Below, piece after piece: positions 1 through 9,461 of a DNA stretch of 25,663 bases. The notes under the pieces are model-generated. The model saw nothing but the letters and a program-made list of their open reading frames with translations, was not told the origin of the DNA and made no database searches. The first letter of the stretch is position 1, and every line of letters starts with the position of its first letter. This stretch comes from Phaeoceros laevis. Taxonomy: Eukaryota; Anthocerotophyta; Anthocerotopsida; Notothyladales. The stretch lies in NCBI GenBank assembly GCA_049999765.1, contig JBNGIQ010008713.1:1-25663 (forward strand), in the 5' to 3' direction. A program made the position numbers and the translations under genes.

Positions 1-435
1 CAGCGTGCCTGCCTGCCTGCCTGCACGTTAGTGGGCCTCTACACTAGTAGCCGATTAATATTTGAAGTAAGCGATGATAAAATCAATAGATAAGGGCCGG
101 TTATAGCTAAAGCTGCAAAGTTTTCATCCGGTGTTTGACCAGGTCCAACCGGTTGGTCTTACAGTGTTTGCCAGTGTACGGTAAACTTCACTTCGCCGCT
201 GTGTTGGTTGACAAATTATCGCAGGTGGAGACGGGCCGCGGGCGGACTAGGGAGACCGCAGAGCCCTGGATAAGCAGTGGACAAATAGTCCTGGCCGGAA
301 GATCCTCCCGACGCAGTTCTTGCCGCTCCATGCGTTCTTGACATTTGGGTGGTCAAGCTGGGCGGCCCCCATCGCAAGGCACTTTCCACCCCTTACTTGG
401 GCGCCAAGGCGTAGAACGCACGCAACCGCATTGGG
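1..435. promoter_or_regulatory. Upstream region and probable 5' leader of the RRM gene
   Basis: No coding region is supported here. A short tetranucleotide run (four TGCC units, 6-24) opens the window. The stretch just before the ATG at 436 is relatively GC-rich and probably contains the transcription start and 5' UTR of the RRM gene. I see no clear TATA box at a convincing distance. Short open frames in this stretch lack any recognisable protein character. Confidence 0.35.
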
Positions 436-2884
436 ATGACGATGGACGATAACAGCTCTGTCTACGTCGGGGGCCTGGCCTTCGACAGTTCCGAAGACAT
501 GTTGCGCAATGTGTTCGAGGCCTACGGTGATATCCTGGCCATCAAGGTATCTAGTGCTAGACTACAATACTCCGCTCTAGTACCTACAACTGGTGAATGA
601 TGGTGTCTCCTCCGGTTGCAGATCATCTACGATAAGGAATCAGGACAGTCCAGAGGGTTTGGTTTTGTCACTTTCACAAACCCTCGAGCTGCGGTGGACG
701 CTATTCATGAAATGGATGGTGGGGTGAGACACTTTGGCCCAAAAATTTGACATGAATGTCATAGTGGATCCTCGTGTGAAATCCCAAATGTGAAGCATTG
801 AACCATGTGTAATGGACTGAGCAATTCATGTTTCCCTTCAATTGAGCAAATTTAACAGGATTGCGCAAATTTGAGTTTTTTTCTCTAGCTGATTGGTGGA
901 AGGATAGTTCGAGTGAATGAAGTGAAGAAACTAGCAACGAGATCAATAATACACAATCGTGAAGGAGGCGCAAATCGTGAACCTGTCTTTCACAGGGATA
1001 GGGAAAGGGATAGAGATAGAGATCTATCCGACAAAGAGAAAGATAATGGCCGGTAATCAGTAGTTGGTATTTTCATGGATAACATTTATGTAGTCACATG
1101 CTTAGGAAGGTCTTAATCAATGTATTTGAAGTTGAGCGGTCTTGAAGACGCGTGTGCTTGTTTTGCAGAAGTAAGAACAATCCACGTATTCCTTCTCCTC
1201 AACCCCAAACAGCTTCACCTACAATTCATAAGCAAAGGCCGAAGTCTCCTTCTCGACATAGCAAAAGATCCCCAAAACGAGGTATTCTTAAAGCATGGAA
1301 GAAAAGGAGCACGTTCTTTTTGCCAATTTTACAATCAAAATGTATGATCTACATGCATGCACAAACTTGCATCAGTTAACTGGTATCATTATTGATTATT
1401 GTCTAGGCCACAGCACATCTAATTATTCATCTCCTGTACTAAAGCGCTCTCGAAGTCCATACTCCACAGCATCACTCCAAAGTTCTGAAGGGTAATGTTT
1501 TACATACTTCACATGGACTTGGTCAGATTTATTTCACCTTTCTTCAACTTTGGTCCTTGACTTCTTGATAACATAATTATTAACTCCATAATCGATAATT
1601 AAATATAATCTAGTATTCTTTATGCAGGAATTCATTCCTAGTTGATAAAAGGCTCAGAAATTAAAACATGATACACACAAATATCATGTTGATAAAATTC
1701 TTATCATGTTGAAGAACAAGATGAATAGAAGGAACAAATATGGCATATTGTATAAATTAAGGTTTATCATTATTGTATGTTGACTACCAGTTTGCCAAAA
1801 TTGGAGAATACAACAGATGTTTCGCACAAAGCCACAAAACGATCCACAAAGCAAGGACAAGCCTCCTTGGACAAGGTCTGCACAAATAAATGGGTTAAAG
1901 CCACAATAAAAAGTGAGTAAAAAATTAAACATAATATGGTCTATACTAACTCCGTGCATCCACTCAGGCTAGGGAAGAATTGGATGTTGTAATCAAATCT
2001 CGTCAAGAGCTAGAAAGAAAGGTAGCGTGCTAACTTACAAATATTTTTCACTATTGTATCAATTGAAGACATTTAAACATTAGAACATATTAGAACGTTT
2101 ATCCCACAGGTAGCCAAATTAGAATGTGCATCAGAAACTAAAGATCAAGTCTTGCATCAACTACAAACCAAAACAAAGGTATTTATAACTTGTTTTTCTT
2201 ATTGTTCCAAAAAAAAGAATAGAGGAAATATATGTTGCTATCACTTATATACATGTACTTCACTTAGAAAATTGAAGGAAGATTGGGAGACGTGAGAAAT
2301 GCAATATTGCAACGGAAAAAACAAATGAGAAAGGTTTCTAGTCTACCATGCGATTTTTTCAAGAACATTGTTATTCAATCTGTTATTTAACAAGTTATAA
2401 AATGTGCATACTCGCAGCTCCGTAATGGAGTTCTTCAACTTCAAACCTTGAATGACAACTTGAAAGCTAGCGAAAAAGAATTTAAGGTATTTTGGAAAGG
2501 CTGATACTTTCAACTTCCAAGCATTATATATGTCTTAGAAGGTATTACATATATATTAAATATCATGAAAATTGCATTGGAGAGAATGAGTGCAGTATTT
2601 TTGTCGAAACATACAATCTTACTTAGCTATAAAGTAAGAGAGGATGAAAATTGGCTCAAACTGCATTAATTACTAAAAAACATGTGGGCTCTTAGATTTT
2701 AGCAACCACTTTAAATACAGCTTTGGAAAGTGAAGAGGCTGGAGAGATTGTTAGTCATGAAGATTTAGAACTTGGCAGGTTTCAAGGCAGTATTCGGCAA
2801 AGCATAAATGCACCAAAAAAATGTGTGGTTGAGAAGGCTCTTGAGGCAAAAACTAGTCAAGAACTTTCAAGTTTTAGAGAATGA
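436..2884 (+). CDS. RRM / RS-like / coiled-coil RNA-binding protein, 11 exons
   Basis: Exons: 436-546, 622-723, 889-1052, 1169-1281, 1407-1491, 1791-1875, 1968-2021, 2110-2178, 2268-2333, 2418-2486, 2696-2884. Every junction is GT-AG, all phases agree, and the total is 1107 bp (368 residues). Residues ~8-85 form an RRM: RNP2 is VYVGGL (9-14) and RNP1 is RGFGFVTF (48-55), so single-stranded RNA binding is expected. Residues ~100-190 are rich in Arg, Ser, Pro and Lys, with RDRERDRDRD-type and KRSRSP-type stretches, as in nuclear splicing-associated proteins. Residues ~221-320 are heptad-like and charged, an apparent coiled coil, cut by four phase-0 introns. The role in pre-mRNA processing is inferred from the domains. 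I do not recognise a named orthologue. The exon 5-6 join and the last acceptor (CTTAG at 2691-2695) were chosen because they alone keep the frame open. Confidence 0.8.
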
Positions 2885-4066
2885 AGATTATGTCACCAGG
2901 TCTAACAAATGAAACATGCTTTTCTGAATAGTGTATTTTTAAACCATTGGTAAACAAAAGATTTTTCCATAAATTGCTACCAACTCAATGAAATACAAGC
3001 AGCTTTCTAAAAGAATTAAGAATTTCCTTCCTACAAACTCAACCTGGAATTGTAATGCAATTGGAACAATGTGAAGTATAATGCAATCATATAACAATGT
3101 CGAGCTCAAAACTGATATGATGATATACTTCAAAAACTACGTGAAGACTATTATAATGCATTTTGGGATTATACATTACTTGCTATCTTCTGAACTTCTG
3201 ATGCCGAAATAAAAAATTTGCAATTAGATCAAAAAAGCACATTATATAGATAATTGATTTCAAATGTCTTTTTTTTTTTTCAAAAATATTAAGAGCTTCT
3301 GCACTTGCTTGCAAACCCTTGGTTGATTTACGATATATTTATGAAAACCCCAAAAACAAAAGGGCATGTACAAAATACTTTCTTTGGATCCTTGCACAAT
3401 CCATGTTTAGAAGAAGAAGAAAAAACACTTCATTACATGCTTGATGGAGGTTGTTGGCTTTAAACCAAACTCCTTACATTTGAAATATCTTTTTGGTGGT
3501 TTCTTTAATTCCAACAAAAAAACCTAGTGTAGAAATTGTTGTAGTGCTATAATATGGATTTTTCATGAAGAAAGGACTCCTAGGAACAATGAATAGCAAC
3601 CATGTGTAACTTCGAGATTGACCTATTAAGCACATTCCAGCAAGGGTGTCATTAATCAGTGTTGACGTGGACAACAACTGACTTGGTGATATCATAGGCA
3701 AGGACAAGATGTTGGTGCCATTATCATGCACGGGATGTGGAGCATGGAAGCTAGGATTTGGTAGTGTTGATGATTTTGAGTGCATTTTCATGATTTGGAC
3801 AGCTAGATATGTGGTGCAAAGGGCCTGGGGATTTAAACCTTGCATAGGGACCAAGGAAAAGGTCCATTCTACCCTATGCTCGATATAGGTTTGGCACTTG
3901 CTTGCCGAACCCCTTAATTTATTTCCAAAAATATGGTTCTGCACGCGGATTGCAGTAGTTATATTATGCATTTTCACAAATTTTCGAGGAATTATGAATT
4001 TTCCAGTTCGGCATCAGAAAATAGTAATTAATTGAAGCCAAACCGATATCAAGCTTACGATAGTTG
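2885..4066. other. AT-rich 3' UTR and intergenic region, no supported gene
   Basis: The start of this stretch is probably the 3' UTR of the RRM gene. The rest is AT-rich with homopolymer runs (for example T10 near 3270). A 167-codon open frame on the minus strand (3474-3977) has no recognisable domain and composition typical of chance. A short similar sequence (GCACTTGCTTGC followed by an AACCC-rich tract) occurs near 3302 and again near 3895, possibly a remnant of an older repeat. I see nothing else. Confidence 0.4.
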
Positions 4067-4626
4067 TGTCACGATGTAGTCTTTAACATCGTGCTGCAGG
4101 TGACTGCCTAAGGTTGTGCATCTTGCTATGGTTCTTGTTTCGTTTCTTACAACGCTGCTTACAGTGTTCTTTTTATGAACCTTCGCGAGGCTGGCTTTTT
4201 GTAATAATGCCGGCTCACTCTGCTAGTTCGTGCGCGGGGTAGTAAGTAAGGCCATTGTGATTACGTGGCTTTCACCTCTGTACGTGGCCAGCACATTTTG
4301 ACCTGTTAAGGCATGCTGCGCCGGTTATGTTAAGCTGCTCTTCAATGCCGTAAAACCCGGCACGCTGTCGCGACGCCGGCGGCTCATGCCAGTAAGAGAG
4401 AGGTAGACCGCGGATAGGTTAAGTATGGTTCCCGCGTCCTTAGGCATAGTCTTTAGCAAATTCCAATTCAGGCAACGTTGCAGCCTTCTGGCCGGCAGCG
4501 CTATTCTTCGATTTGGCAACCTTATTGCGCCAATCTCGTTTGATGCACTGTGGGATTGTGCTGGGCTCATTCTTGTTACCGGGATTCTCATCATTTACAT
4601 TTGCAAAGCTTTGCGCAAATCCTTTG
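4067..4626 (+). repeat. L1: left terminal copy of the 560 bp repeat
   Basis: This 560 bp unit begins TGTCACGATG and is matched without any indel by 12660-13219; I count about 11 mismatches (~98% identity), mostly transitions. It ends at CCTTTG (4626), after which the two copies diverge completely. Unlike an ordinary 5' LTR it lacks the ~142 bp S unit that follows the right-hand copy. The ends are conventional (TG...), but the 3' side runs straight into the leader of the element. Confidence 0.9.
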
Positions 4627-4808
4627 ATTTGCTAAAGACTCCTGCTACGCAGCCCCAACTGAACATAGTGTGGACAGTTGGGCTTGGAGTGTAGAGAAGA
4701 GAGGGAAATCGTCTTTCCCTACAGCACGTTGGTGCTGTGCGCTTCTAGCTATGAGAATGCTTGCTGATCAGCTGTTGCGTGTGCTAATTGAGCAGGGACT
4801 TTACAGTC
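4627..4808 (+). other. Internal leader between L1 and gag; primer-binding site expected but not identified
   Basis: In an LTR element the tRNA primer-binding site would follow the left repeat. The sequence at 4627 (ATTTGCTAAAGACTCC) does not begin with the usual TGG, and I cannot match it to a tRNA 3' end. A TGG at 4671 lies 45 bases inside, which is unusually far. An internal-tRNA primer or another priming mechanism remains possible. The short out-of-frame ATG at 4751 precedes the gag ATG. Confidence 0.4.
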
Positions 4809-6113
4809 ATGGCTGGGTGGAGCAAAGATGAAGGCTTGAGCGAGGGCTCTTCCTATTGGAGTCGGCCTTCCACTAGAAGGGAACCCGTCAGAGCCCGACT
4901 GACCGACTTCCAACCTGAAACGTCAGAATCACACCTCACGGACGCGGAGTCACGACACGCGGAAGCCTGGAGTTCTGAACCGGACAGCGAGGAGGAAGAA
5001 GGGTCGGGATACAAGAAGGAACTGCCCACGTCGGGATCGGAGTCGTCTTTCAGCAACGCAGACTCAGATTCCGAAGATGGAGACAACAAGTTGGCCGTGC
5101 CCGTCACAGTGACACTTGTTTCTCAGCAGACTCAACCCGTGGCCAGGCCGAGTGTCAGGGACGCGGGAGGTTATGTTAGCAGCACTAAGATCGATCGCTT
5201 TAGTGGTCGCCCAGGTACGGTTTTGCTTAGGGAGTTTAAGTCCTGCTTCTACTCTCTTGTGGATGAGTGGGAGGTCAAGCTCCAGCAACATTTTAGCCAG
5301 CGTTATGCATTCAAAATGCTTGCTAGATATGTTACAGAGGAAGCTCACACCTTGTATGAAGATCACAAGGCGGCCTTGCTTAGGGACTTGGTGTTGCCCA
5401 ATCCGGCCTACGCTGCAACTATTGCGCAAGCCACACAAGCTTCGCTGCAAATCGCCATTGCAGCTCATGCTGCTAGTGTTGCAGCAGCTACTACGCCAGC
5501 ACCCACCACTGTCGTGTTGGCACCGGCTGAATTGGCGACAGCCATTCAAGGTATCCCACCCACTGTGCTCACTCCTGCGGATCCGGACCCTGTAGGTGCA
5601 TTTTTCACCATTTTGCAGCGCGAGTTCCCAACCAAGAACACGCAAAAGATCAGGGAGTTGAAGGACGTGACCTGGCAGTGGCAGAAGGGAGAAACTTTGA
5701 AGATGCTCTACACCAGGGTGAACCGGCTGATCCAGGATACTGGTGGCATGGCACCGGAGGCTGCTGCGCAGAAGTTTCTGAGGGCACTCAAGTCAAATCC
5801 AGAGCTGCATGCCAAGATCAAGGATCGTATGTTCCATGATATTGGAGACACATACACTATGCAAGATGTGTATGTAGCAGCCGAGAGGTATGACATGGCC
5901 AGTGCGCACTTTGATGCGCATGAGGAGGAGGCGAATCCTCAAGCTTTTCGGAGGGATGCTGAAGGGACCACGCACAAGGCCACAGCCAGAGGGCTAGGCT
6001 TAGCCAAGGACCAGCACAACGTTAAGACAGCACAGGCTGCTCTGGTGGTGGGCACTGGGGGAATTGCTTTTGGTTGCAAGTACTGCGCCAGCAGTGAGCA
6101 TGCCTCACCTTAG
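4809..6113 (+). CDS. gag: Gag polyprotein (capsid region and first half of nucleocapsid), stop-interrupted
   Basis: The first in-frame ATG is at 4809; upstream in frame is a TAA at 4785. The N-terminal ~120 residues are acidic and Ser-rich. Residues ~120-370 look like a retrotransposon capsid: a helical region around IDRFSGRPG, then an Ala-rich linker, then a helical block containing WQKGETLKMLYTRV. The frame ends at TAG 6111-6113, inside the first CCHC knuckle (CKYCASSEH..., its last Cys lying just beyond the stop). The protein would form the particle and bind element RNA. The stop is best explained as CAG to TAG, because the knuckle spacing C-x2-C-x4-H-x4-C is exact if the stop counts as one residue. 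Confidence 0.8.
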   Translation: MAGWSKDEGLSEGSSYWSRPSTRREPVRARLTDFQPETSESHLTDAESRHAEAWSSEPDSEEEEGSGYKKELPTSGSESSFSNADSDSEDGDNKLAVPVTVTLVSQQTQPVARPSVRDAGGYVSSTKIDRFSGRPGTVLLREFKSCFYSLVDEWEVKLQQHFSQRYAFKMLARYVTEEAHTLYEDHKAALLRDLVLPNPAYAATIAQATQASLQIAIAAHAASVAAATTPAPTTVVLAPAELATAIQGIPPTVLTPADPDPVGAFFTILQREFPTKNTQKIRELKDVTWQWQKGETLKMLYTRVNRLIQDTGGMAPEAAAQKFLRALKSNPELHAKIKDRMFHDIGDTYTMQDVYVAAERYDMASAHFDAHEEEANPQAFRRDAEGTTHKATARGLGLAKDQHNVKTAQAALVVGTGGIAFGCKYCASSEHASP

Positions 6114-7601
6114 TGTGCTTGTCCACCTACGAGCCTTCATTGTTCACATTGCGACAAGGAGGGCCATGTAGAGGCCGTGTGCTTCGGTAAACATCCTGAG
6201 AGGAGGAATCTCAAGATGGTCAAACCTGCCGATGGTGTTGACACAGCAAAGGCAGGTACGACAGTGTCCGAGGACAAGGCTGTGGCTAGGGCTGCCAAGC
6301 GGTCTAAGCAGAAGGCGAAAGCGTTGGAGGCGAATGCCGCAGAGGCTGCCAAGGCCGTTGCCCTCACTGCAGAGCTGGAGTCACTTAAGGCACAAGTCAA
6401 GTCCTTGACTGTGAACCTGGCTGCCAAGGCCGTGGATTCGGAGGCATCAACCAGCACTGCTGCTGCAGCGCAAAGGTATGGCCTACCCTACGACGCTTTA
6501 ATGGCTGTAGAAGACAATCCGTCACGTAGCAGAGCGGAGCGGTGGAGGGAATACCGGGCGCAGCTAGCTGAGGAGGAGCTAGTGTGGGAAGCTGAAGTGC
6601 ACGCAGCTGCACGCAGGCATGCCGGCAGCCGGGCCGGAAACCCATCGTCATCACCACCTGGGCGCGTGGATGCGCCAGTCACCCGGGCACGGGGAGCCAG
6701 GGCTGCAATGCCCATGTCCTTTGAGCCTAGGACTGCGGAACAAGAGGAGGAGCTGTCCAGCGGCTCGACAGCGGCGGTCCTGAGACAGGCCGGAGGGGCG
6801 TCTCTACCCACTACCTCGGATGAGCAGTCAACGGAGGCAGGCGGTGCGGTTGCAAGCAACCTGGGTGACCACGGGCCTGTGCACTCAGGTGCGGATGTCT
6901 CACCGATAGGGAGTGTCCATAACCTGCAGCACCCGCGCAACCAAACTTTCAGCACGGCATCGTTTCCTGGACCGGGATCCTTGGTAGGAAGTGTGACGTT
7001 TGCAGCAATTCTTGCTCGTTTGTCACCTAGTCAAGTGCTGGAAAAAGTCATGAGTGCGCATCTTTTTTCCTTTCAAGAACTTGGTCTCACCAATTTTCAG
7101 GTGTTGCAGCTGCTTAATCAAGCATCAGTGCGCAGCGAAGCTGCAGCAGCTGTCGCGGAACCAGAGGACTGGGAAGAAGAAGTGCCTGGAACTGAGTGCA
7201 CTACTCCGCCATTGGTGGCAGTCAGAAGAACTACTAGGGATACACAGCCAACGGCTGTTGGGCCCATTGTGACGGCAGCAACACAGTTGTACCAGCATGA
7301 TGAGAATGTCTCAGGATCAATGCATGAATGGCCACTGACCGCTGTGCTTACATCAGAGAAACCGGTGTGCAGTAGCATTTTGCACCAAGTGACCAAGGGA
7401 TTGCCAGTGGTGCCACCATCTGAGAGAATGCTGGTAAATTTGGGAGCCGTACTGGTGGACAACCGGCAGGGTGCTGTTGTGATCAATGGACAAATCCCAA
7501 GAGTAGCATTGCTTGATACTGGGGCGCAACCCGTCATCCTTGGGTCTACGTTTGCTCACAAATTAGGTCTGGTGGGATCAGCACTGCGAGACTCAGCTTA
7601 G
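6114..7601 (+). CDS. Gag-Pol continuation: second CCHC knuckle, coiled-coil linker and N-terminal half of aspartic protease
   Basis: Same frame as gag. Directly after the stop comes a second nucleocapsid knuckle, CSHCDKEGHVEAVC (6141-6182), matching C-x2-C-x4-H-x4-C. Then follows a Lys/Ala/Glu-rich predicted coiled coil (about 6290-6440) and a long low-complexity, Glu/Ser/Ala-rich linker of ~300 codons with no recognised domain. Near the end, LLDTGAQ (DTG at 7515-7523) is the catalytic motif of a retropepsin, which cleaves the polyprotein. The frame stops at TAG 7599-7601 within the protease domain. There is no ATG at the restart, so translation of this segment would need readthrough. Confidence 0.75.
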   Translation, partial: CACPPTSLHCSHCDKEGHVEAVCFGKHPERRNLKMVKPADGVDTAKAGTTVSEDKAVARAAKRSKQKAKALEANAAEAAKAVALTAELESLKAQVKSLTVNLAAKAVDSEASTSTAAAAQRYGLPYDALMAVEDNPSRSRAERWREYRAQLAEEELVWEAEVHAAARRHAGSRAGNPSSSPPGRVDAPVTRARGARAAMPMSFEPRTAEQEEELSSGSTAAVLRQAGGASLPTTSDEQSTEAGGAVASNLGDHGPVHSGADVSPIGSVHNLQHPRNQTFSTASFPGPGSLVGSVTFAAILARLSPSQVLEKVMSAHLFSFQELGLTNFQVLQLLNQASVRSEAAAAVAEPEDWEEEVPGTECTTPPLVAVRRTTRDTQPTAVGPIVTAATQLYQHDENVSGSMHEWPLTAVLTSEKPVCSSILHQVTKGLPVVPPSERMLVNLGAVLVDNRQGAVVINGQIPRVALLDTGAQPVILGSTFAHKLGLVGSALRDSA

Positions 7602-8162
7602 AGAATTCGAACTGCAGGAGGCAAGGTGGAACCTGTGCAAGGCGAAACCACCCAGTTCTTGAGCATAGTGTTCAACCCAGCTACTAGCCAAGCTATGGAA
7701 CTCAAGGTACGGTGTCTGGTCACTTCTGCCACCAGCTATGACGTTCTTATGGGCCAAGAGGTACTGTTTCCCCCAGGAGTCACCATTGACAACTGGACTG
7801 AGCAGGCGTACTACAGGGTGGACTGGAACGAGGCTGATCAACATGTGGGCTTTTTACCTTTGGATTTGCATGGTCGCCAGGGAGGTGTGGCACACACTGC
7901 CCTCAAGGAAGCGTGTGCTGCCACCTACGAGTGTGTGCCTGCACTAGAGGTAGAGGATGAAGAACTGGAAGGCAAGTATTTTGACACTGTGTCCTCATTC
8001 TTAGCAGCAGGGCCTATTGAGTATGCTCCTGAAACTTTGCAATTGTTACGTACAAACAAGGCATGTGTTCAGGAAGCTCTCGCCAAGGTGGAGTCCTTGA
8101 TCACTGTTGGGGAACCCCGGCTGCCTGTTCGTCCTATTCTCATTAGTACCATTCAGTGGTAG
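7602..8162 (+). CDS. C-terminal half of retropepsin and linker to methyltransferase
   Basis: This continues the same frame past the 7599 stop. It contains the later protease strands, including YDVLMGQEVL (~7737-7766), equivalent to the hydrophobic-hydrophobic-Gly strand near the retropepsin C-terminus. The remaining ~130 codons are a linker with acidic stretches (EVEDEELEG). The segment ends at TAG 8160-8162, six codons before the conserved first motif of the methyltransferase. Splitting of the protease by the 7599 stop would abolish a functional single-chain domain. Confidence 0.7.
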   Translation, partial: RIRTAGGKVEPVQGETTQFLSIVFNPATSQAMELKVRCLVTSATSYDVLMGQEVLFPPGVTIDNWTEQAYYRVDWNEADQHVGFLPLDLHGRQGGVAHTALKEACAATYECVPALEVEDEELEGKYFDTVSSFLAAGPIEYAPETLQLLRTNKACVQEALAKVESLITVGEPRLPVRPILISTIQW

Positions 8163-9398
8163 CCCCCAGATACAGGAATCACTCTTGTAGAGCTGTTTGG
8201 TGGGATGGCATCGGGTTTGGAGGCCGTGTTAAAAGTTGGTATGAAGGTGCGTCGTTATGTTTATTGTGACATCAACCCTAATGCTTGGGCAGTGGCTGTC
8301 AGCCACATGGAACAATTGCAGCGCGCCTATCCTCATCAGATGTCCATGCTCACCTGGCAGTCAGCGTTTACCACATTTCCTGCAGATGTTACCCTTATTC
8401 AAGAACAGCACATTGACATGCTTGGGGACATTCACCTGCTCATTGCGGGCTGGGAATGTCAAGGGTTTTCCGCTGCTAGCACAGGCAAAGGCTTGGCAGA
8501 TTCTCATTCAGGGTTATTTGCAGACCTGGTTCGTATTCTGGGATGGATCCAGCACAAGAATCCCAATGCTGCTTACATTCTGGAAAATGCCCCAGCGCAA
8601 TTTGATGCCCGGGATTCAGTTAAGCAAGATTTTGCTGTAGTACAACACATGGTGGGCACCCCCGTGCTGGTGGATGCAGTCCAATGCGGCAGTCTTGCGC
8701 ATCGGCTGCGCAACATGTGGACGAATTTGGCTCCTGCCCAAGTGCTGCAACTCGCTCTCAAATACACTATCAGGGACCCGTCCTTGACAGTGGCTCAGAT
8801 ATTGGATGAGGACACCATTTGTAAGCCTGTGCAGAAGACAGAGAAGTCGCCAGGGTTCCTCGTGAACAAACCTGGTTTGCCACGAGCAGCCTGGCCTACT
8901 TTGGTGTCGTACCCAGGATCTCATGCGTTCAGAGGTGCAGGGACTGGCATGGTGCAAAGGCGTGCATCTGGTCACTGGGAACCTCCTAGTGCTGAGGAGC
9001 GAGAGAGGGCCATTGGATTCGCAGCTGGCACAACTGCCCACCGCAAGCTCAACCAGCCGCAACGTCATGCTCTTCTTGGCAAAGCTTTTGATCTGAATGC
9101 GCTTTCATGGTTGGTTTCTGCATGCCTCATCTTTCAGATGATGCGAGGCATGGCTTACAGCAGCAGCACGGTGTATCATTCAGTCACATGGCACCCGGAT
9201 TTCATTTATCTCCCGTGCAATGGGCGATACAGCTTTTGGCCCACTGCTGGGGGGGGGGGGGAGGCACCTGGATTTTATTGTCAGGAAGAATCCCTGAACA
9301 TGAGTTCTCAGCATATGCCTGTGCAGGAGCATGGCCCATGGTTGGCTGATCCTTTCAGTGCTGGCTCCCAACACAAGTCTGCGCAGGAACGGGAATGA
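8163..9398 (+). CDS. Cytosine-C5 DNA methyltransferase domain (DNMT3-like) inside the retrotransposon
   Basis: In frame with protease and RT. Visible motifs: motif I, ELFGGMASGLEAV (from 8190), the SAM-binding loop; motif II, CDINPNAWAVA (~8268); motif IV, GWECQGFSAAS with the candidate catalytic Cys at 8457-8459; motif VI, ENAP (8583-8594); motif VIII, HRLRNMWTN (~8700); motifs IX-X, ERERAIGFAAGT...RHALLGKAF (~9000-9090). The GMASGLEAVLKVG start, the R-x-R-x-x-W-x-N shape of motif VIII and the LLGKAF end resemble the DNMT3/DRM-like group more than bacterial Dcm. Motif IV has Glu where the family has Pro (PCQ/PCN), which may reduce activity. Expected reaction: methyl transfer from SAM to C5 of cytosine in DNA. 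After the domain, ~100 residues of unrecognised sequence include a 13-G run. The frame ends with TGA 9396-9398. Confidence 0.85.
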   Translation, partial: PPDTGITLVELFGGMASGLEAVLKVGMKVRRYVYCDINPNAWAVAVSHMEQLQRAYPHQMSMLTWQSAFTTFPADVTLIQEQHIDMLGDIHLLIAGWECQGFSAASTGKGLADSHSGLFADLVRILGWIQHKNPNAAYILENAPAQFDARDSVKQDFAVVQHMVGTPVLVDAVQCGSLAHRLRNMWTNLAPAQVLQLALKYTIRDPSLTVAQILDEDTICKPVQKTEKSPGFLVNKPGLPRAAWPTLVSYPGSHAFRGAGTGMVQRRASGHWEPPSAEERERAIGFAAGTTAHRKLNQPQRHALLGKAFDLNALSWLVSACLIFQMMRGMAYSSSTVYHSVTWHPDFIYLPCNGRYSFWPTAGGGGEAPGFYCQEESLNMSSQHMPVQEHGPWLADPFSAGSQHKSAQERE

Positions 9399-9461
9399 CC
9401 GTCTTTGGCTAAAGCCTTGGCTGCATTAGCACAAGGTGCTGGACACCCACTTGCATAAGCA

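Noticed and set aside
1628-1665. A possible exon following TATGCAG in the RRM gene
   Set aside because: It runs into a TAA in the required frame and no donor restores the phase; skipping to 1791 gives a continuous frame into the coiled coil.
3474-3977. 167-codon minus-strand open frame
   Set aside because: No domain, composition typical of chance in AT-rich DNA, and no supporting splice or promoter context.
4788-4808. Gag start at the TTG at 4788
   Set aside because: TTG is not a normal plant start codon; the first in-frame ATG is at 4809.
5064-5645. 193-codon minus-strand frame opposite gag
   Set aside because: Shadow of the gag coding strand; the plus strand carries recognisable capsid and knuckle motifs.
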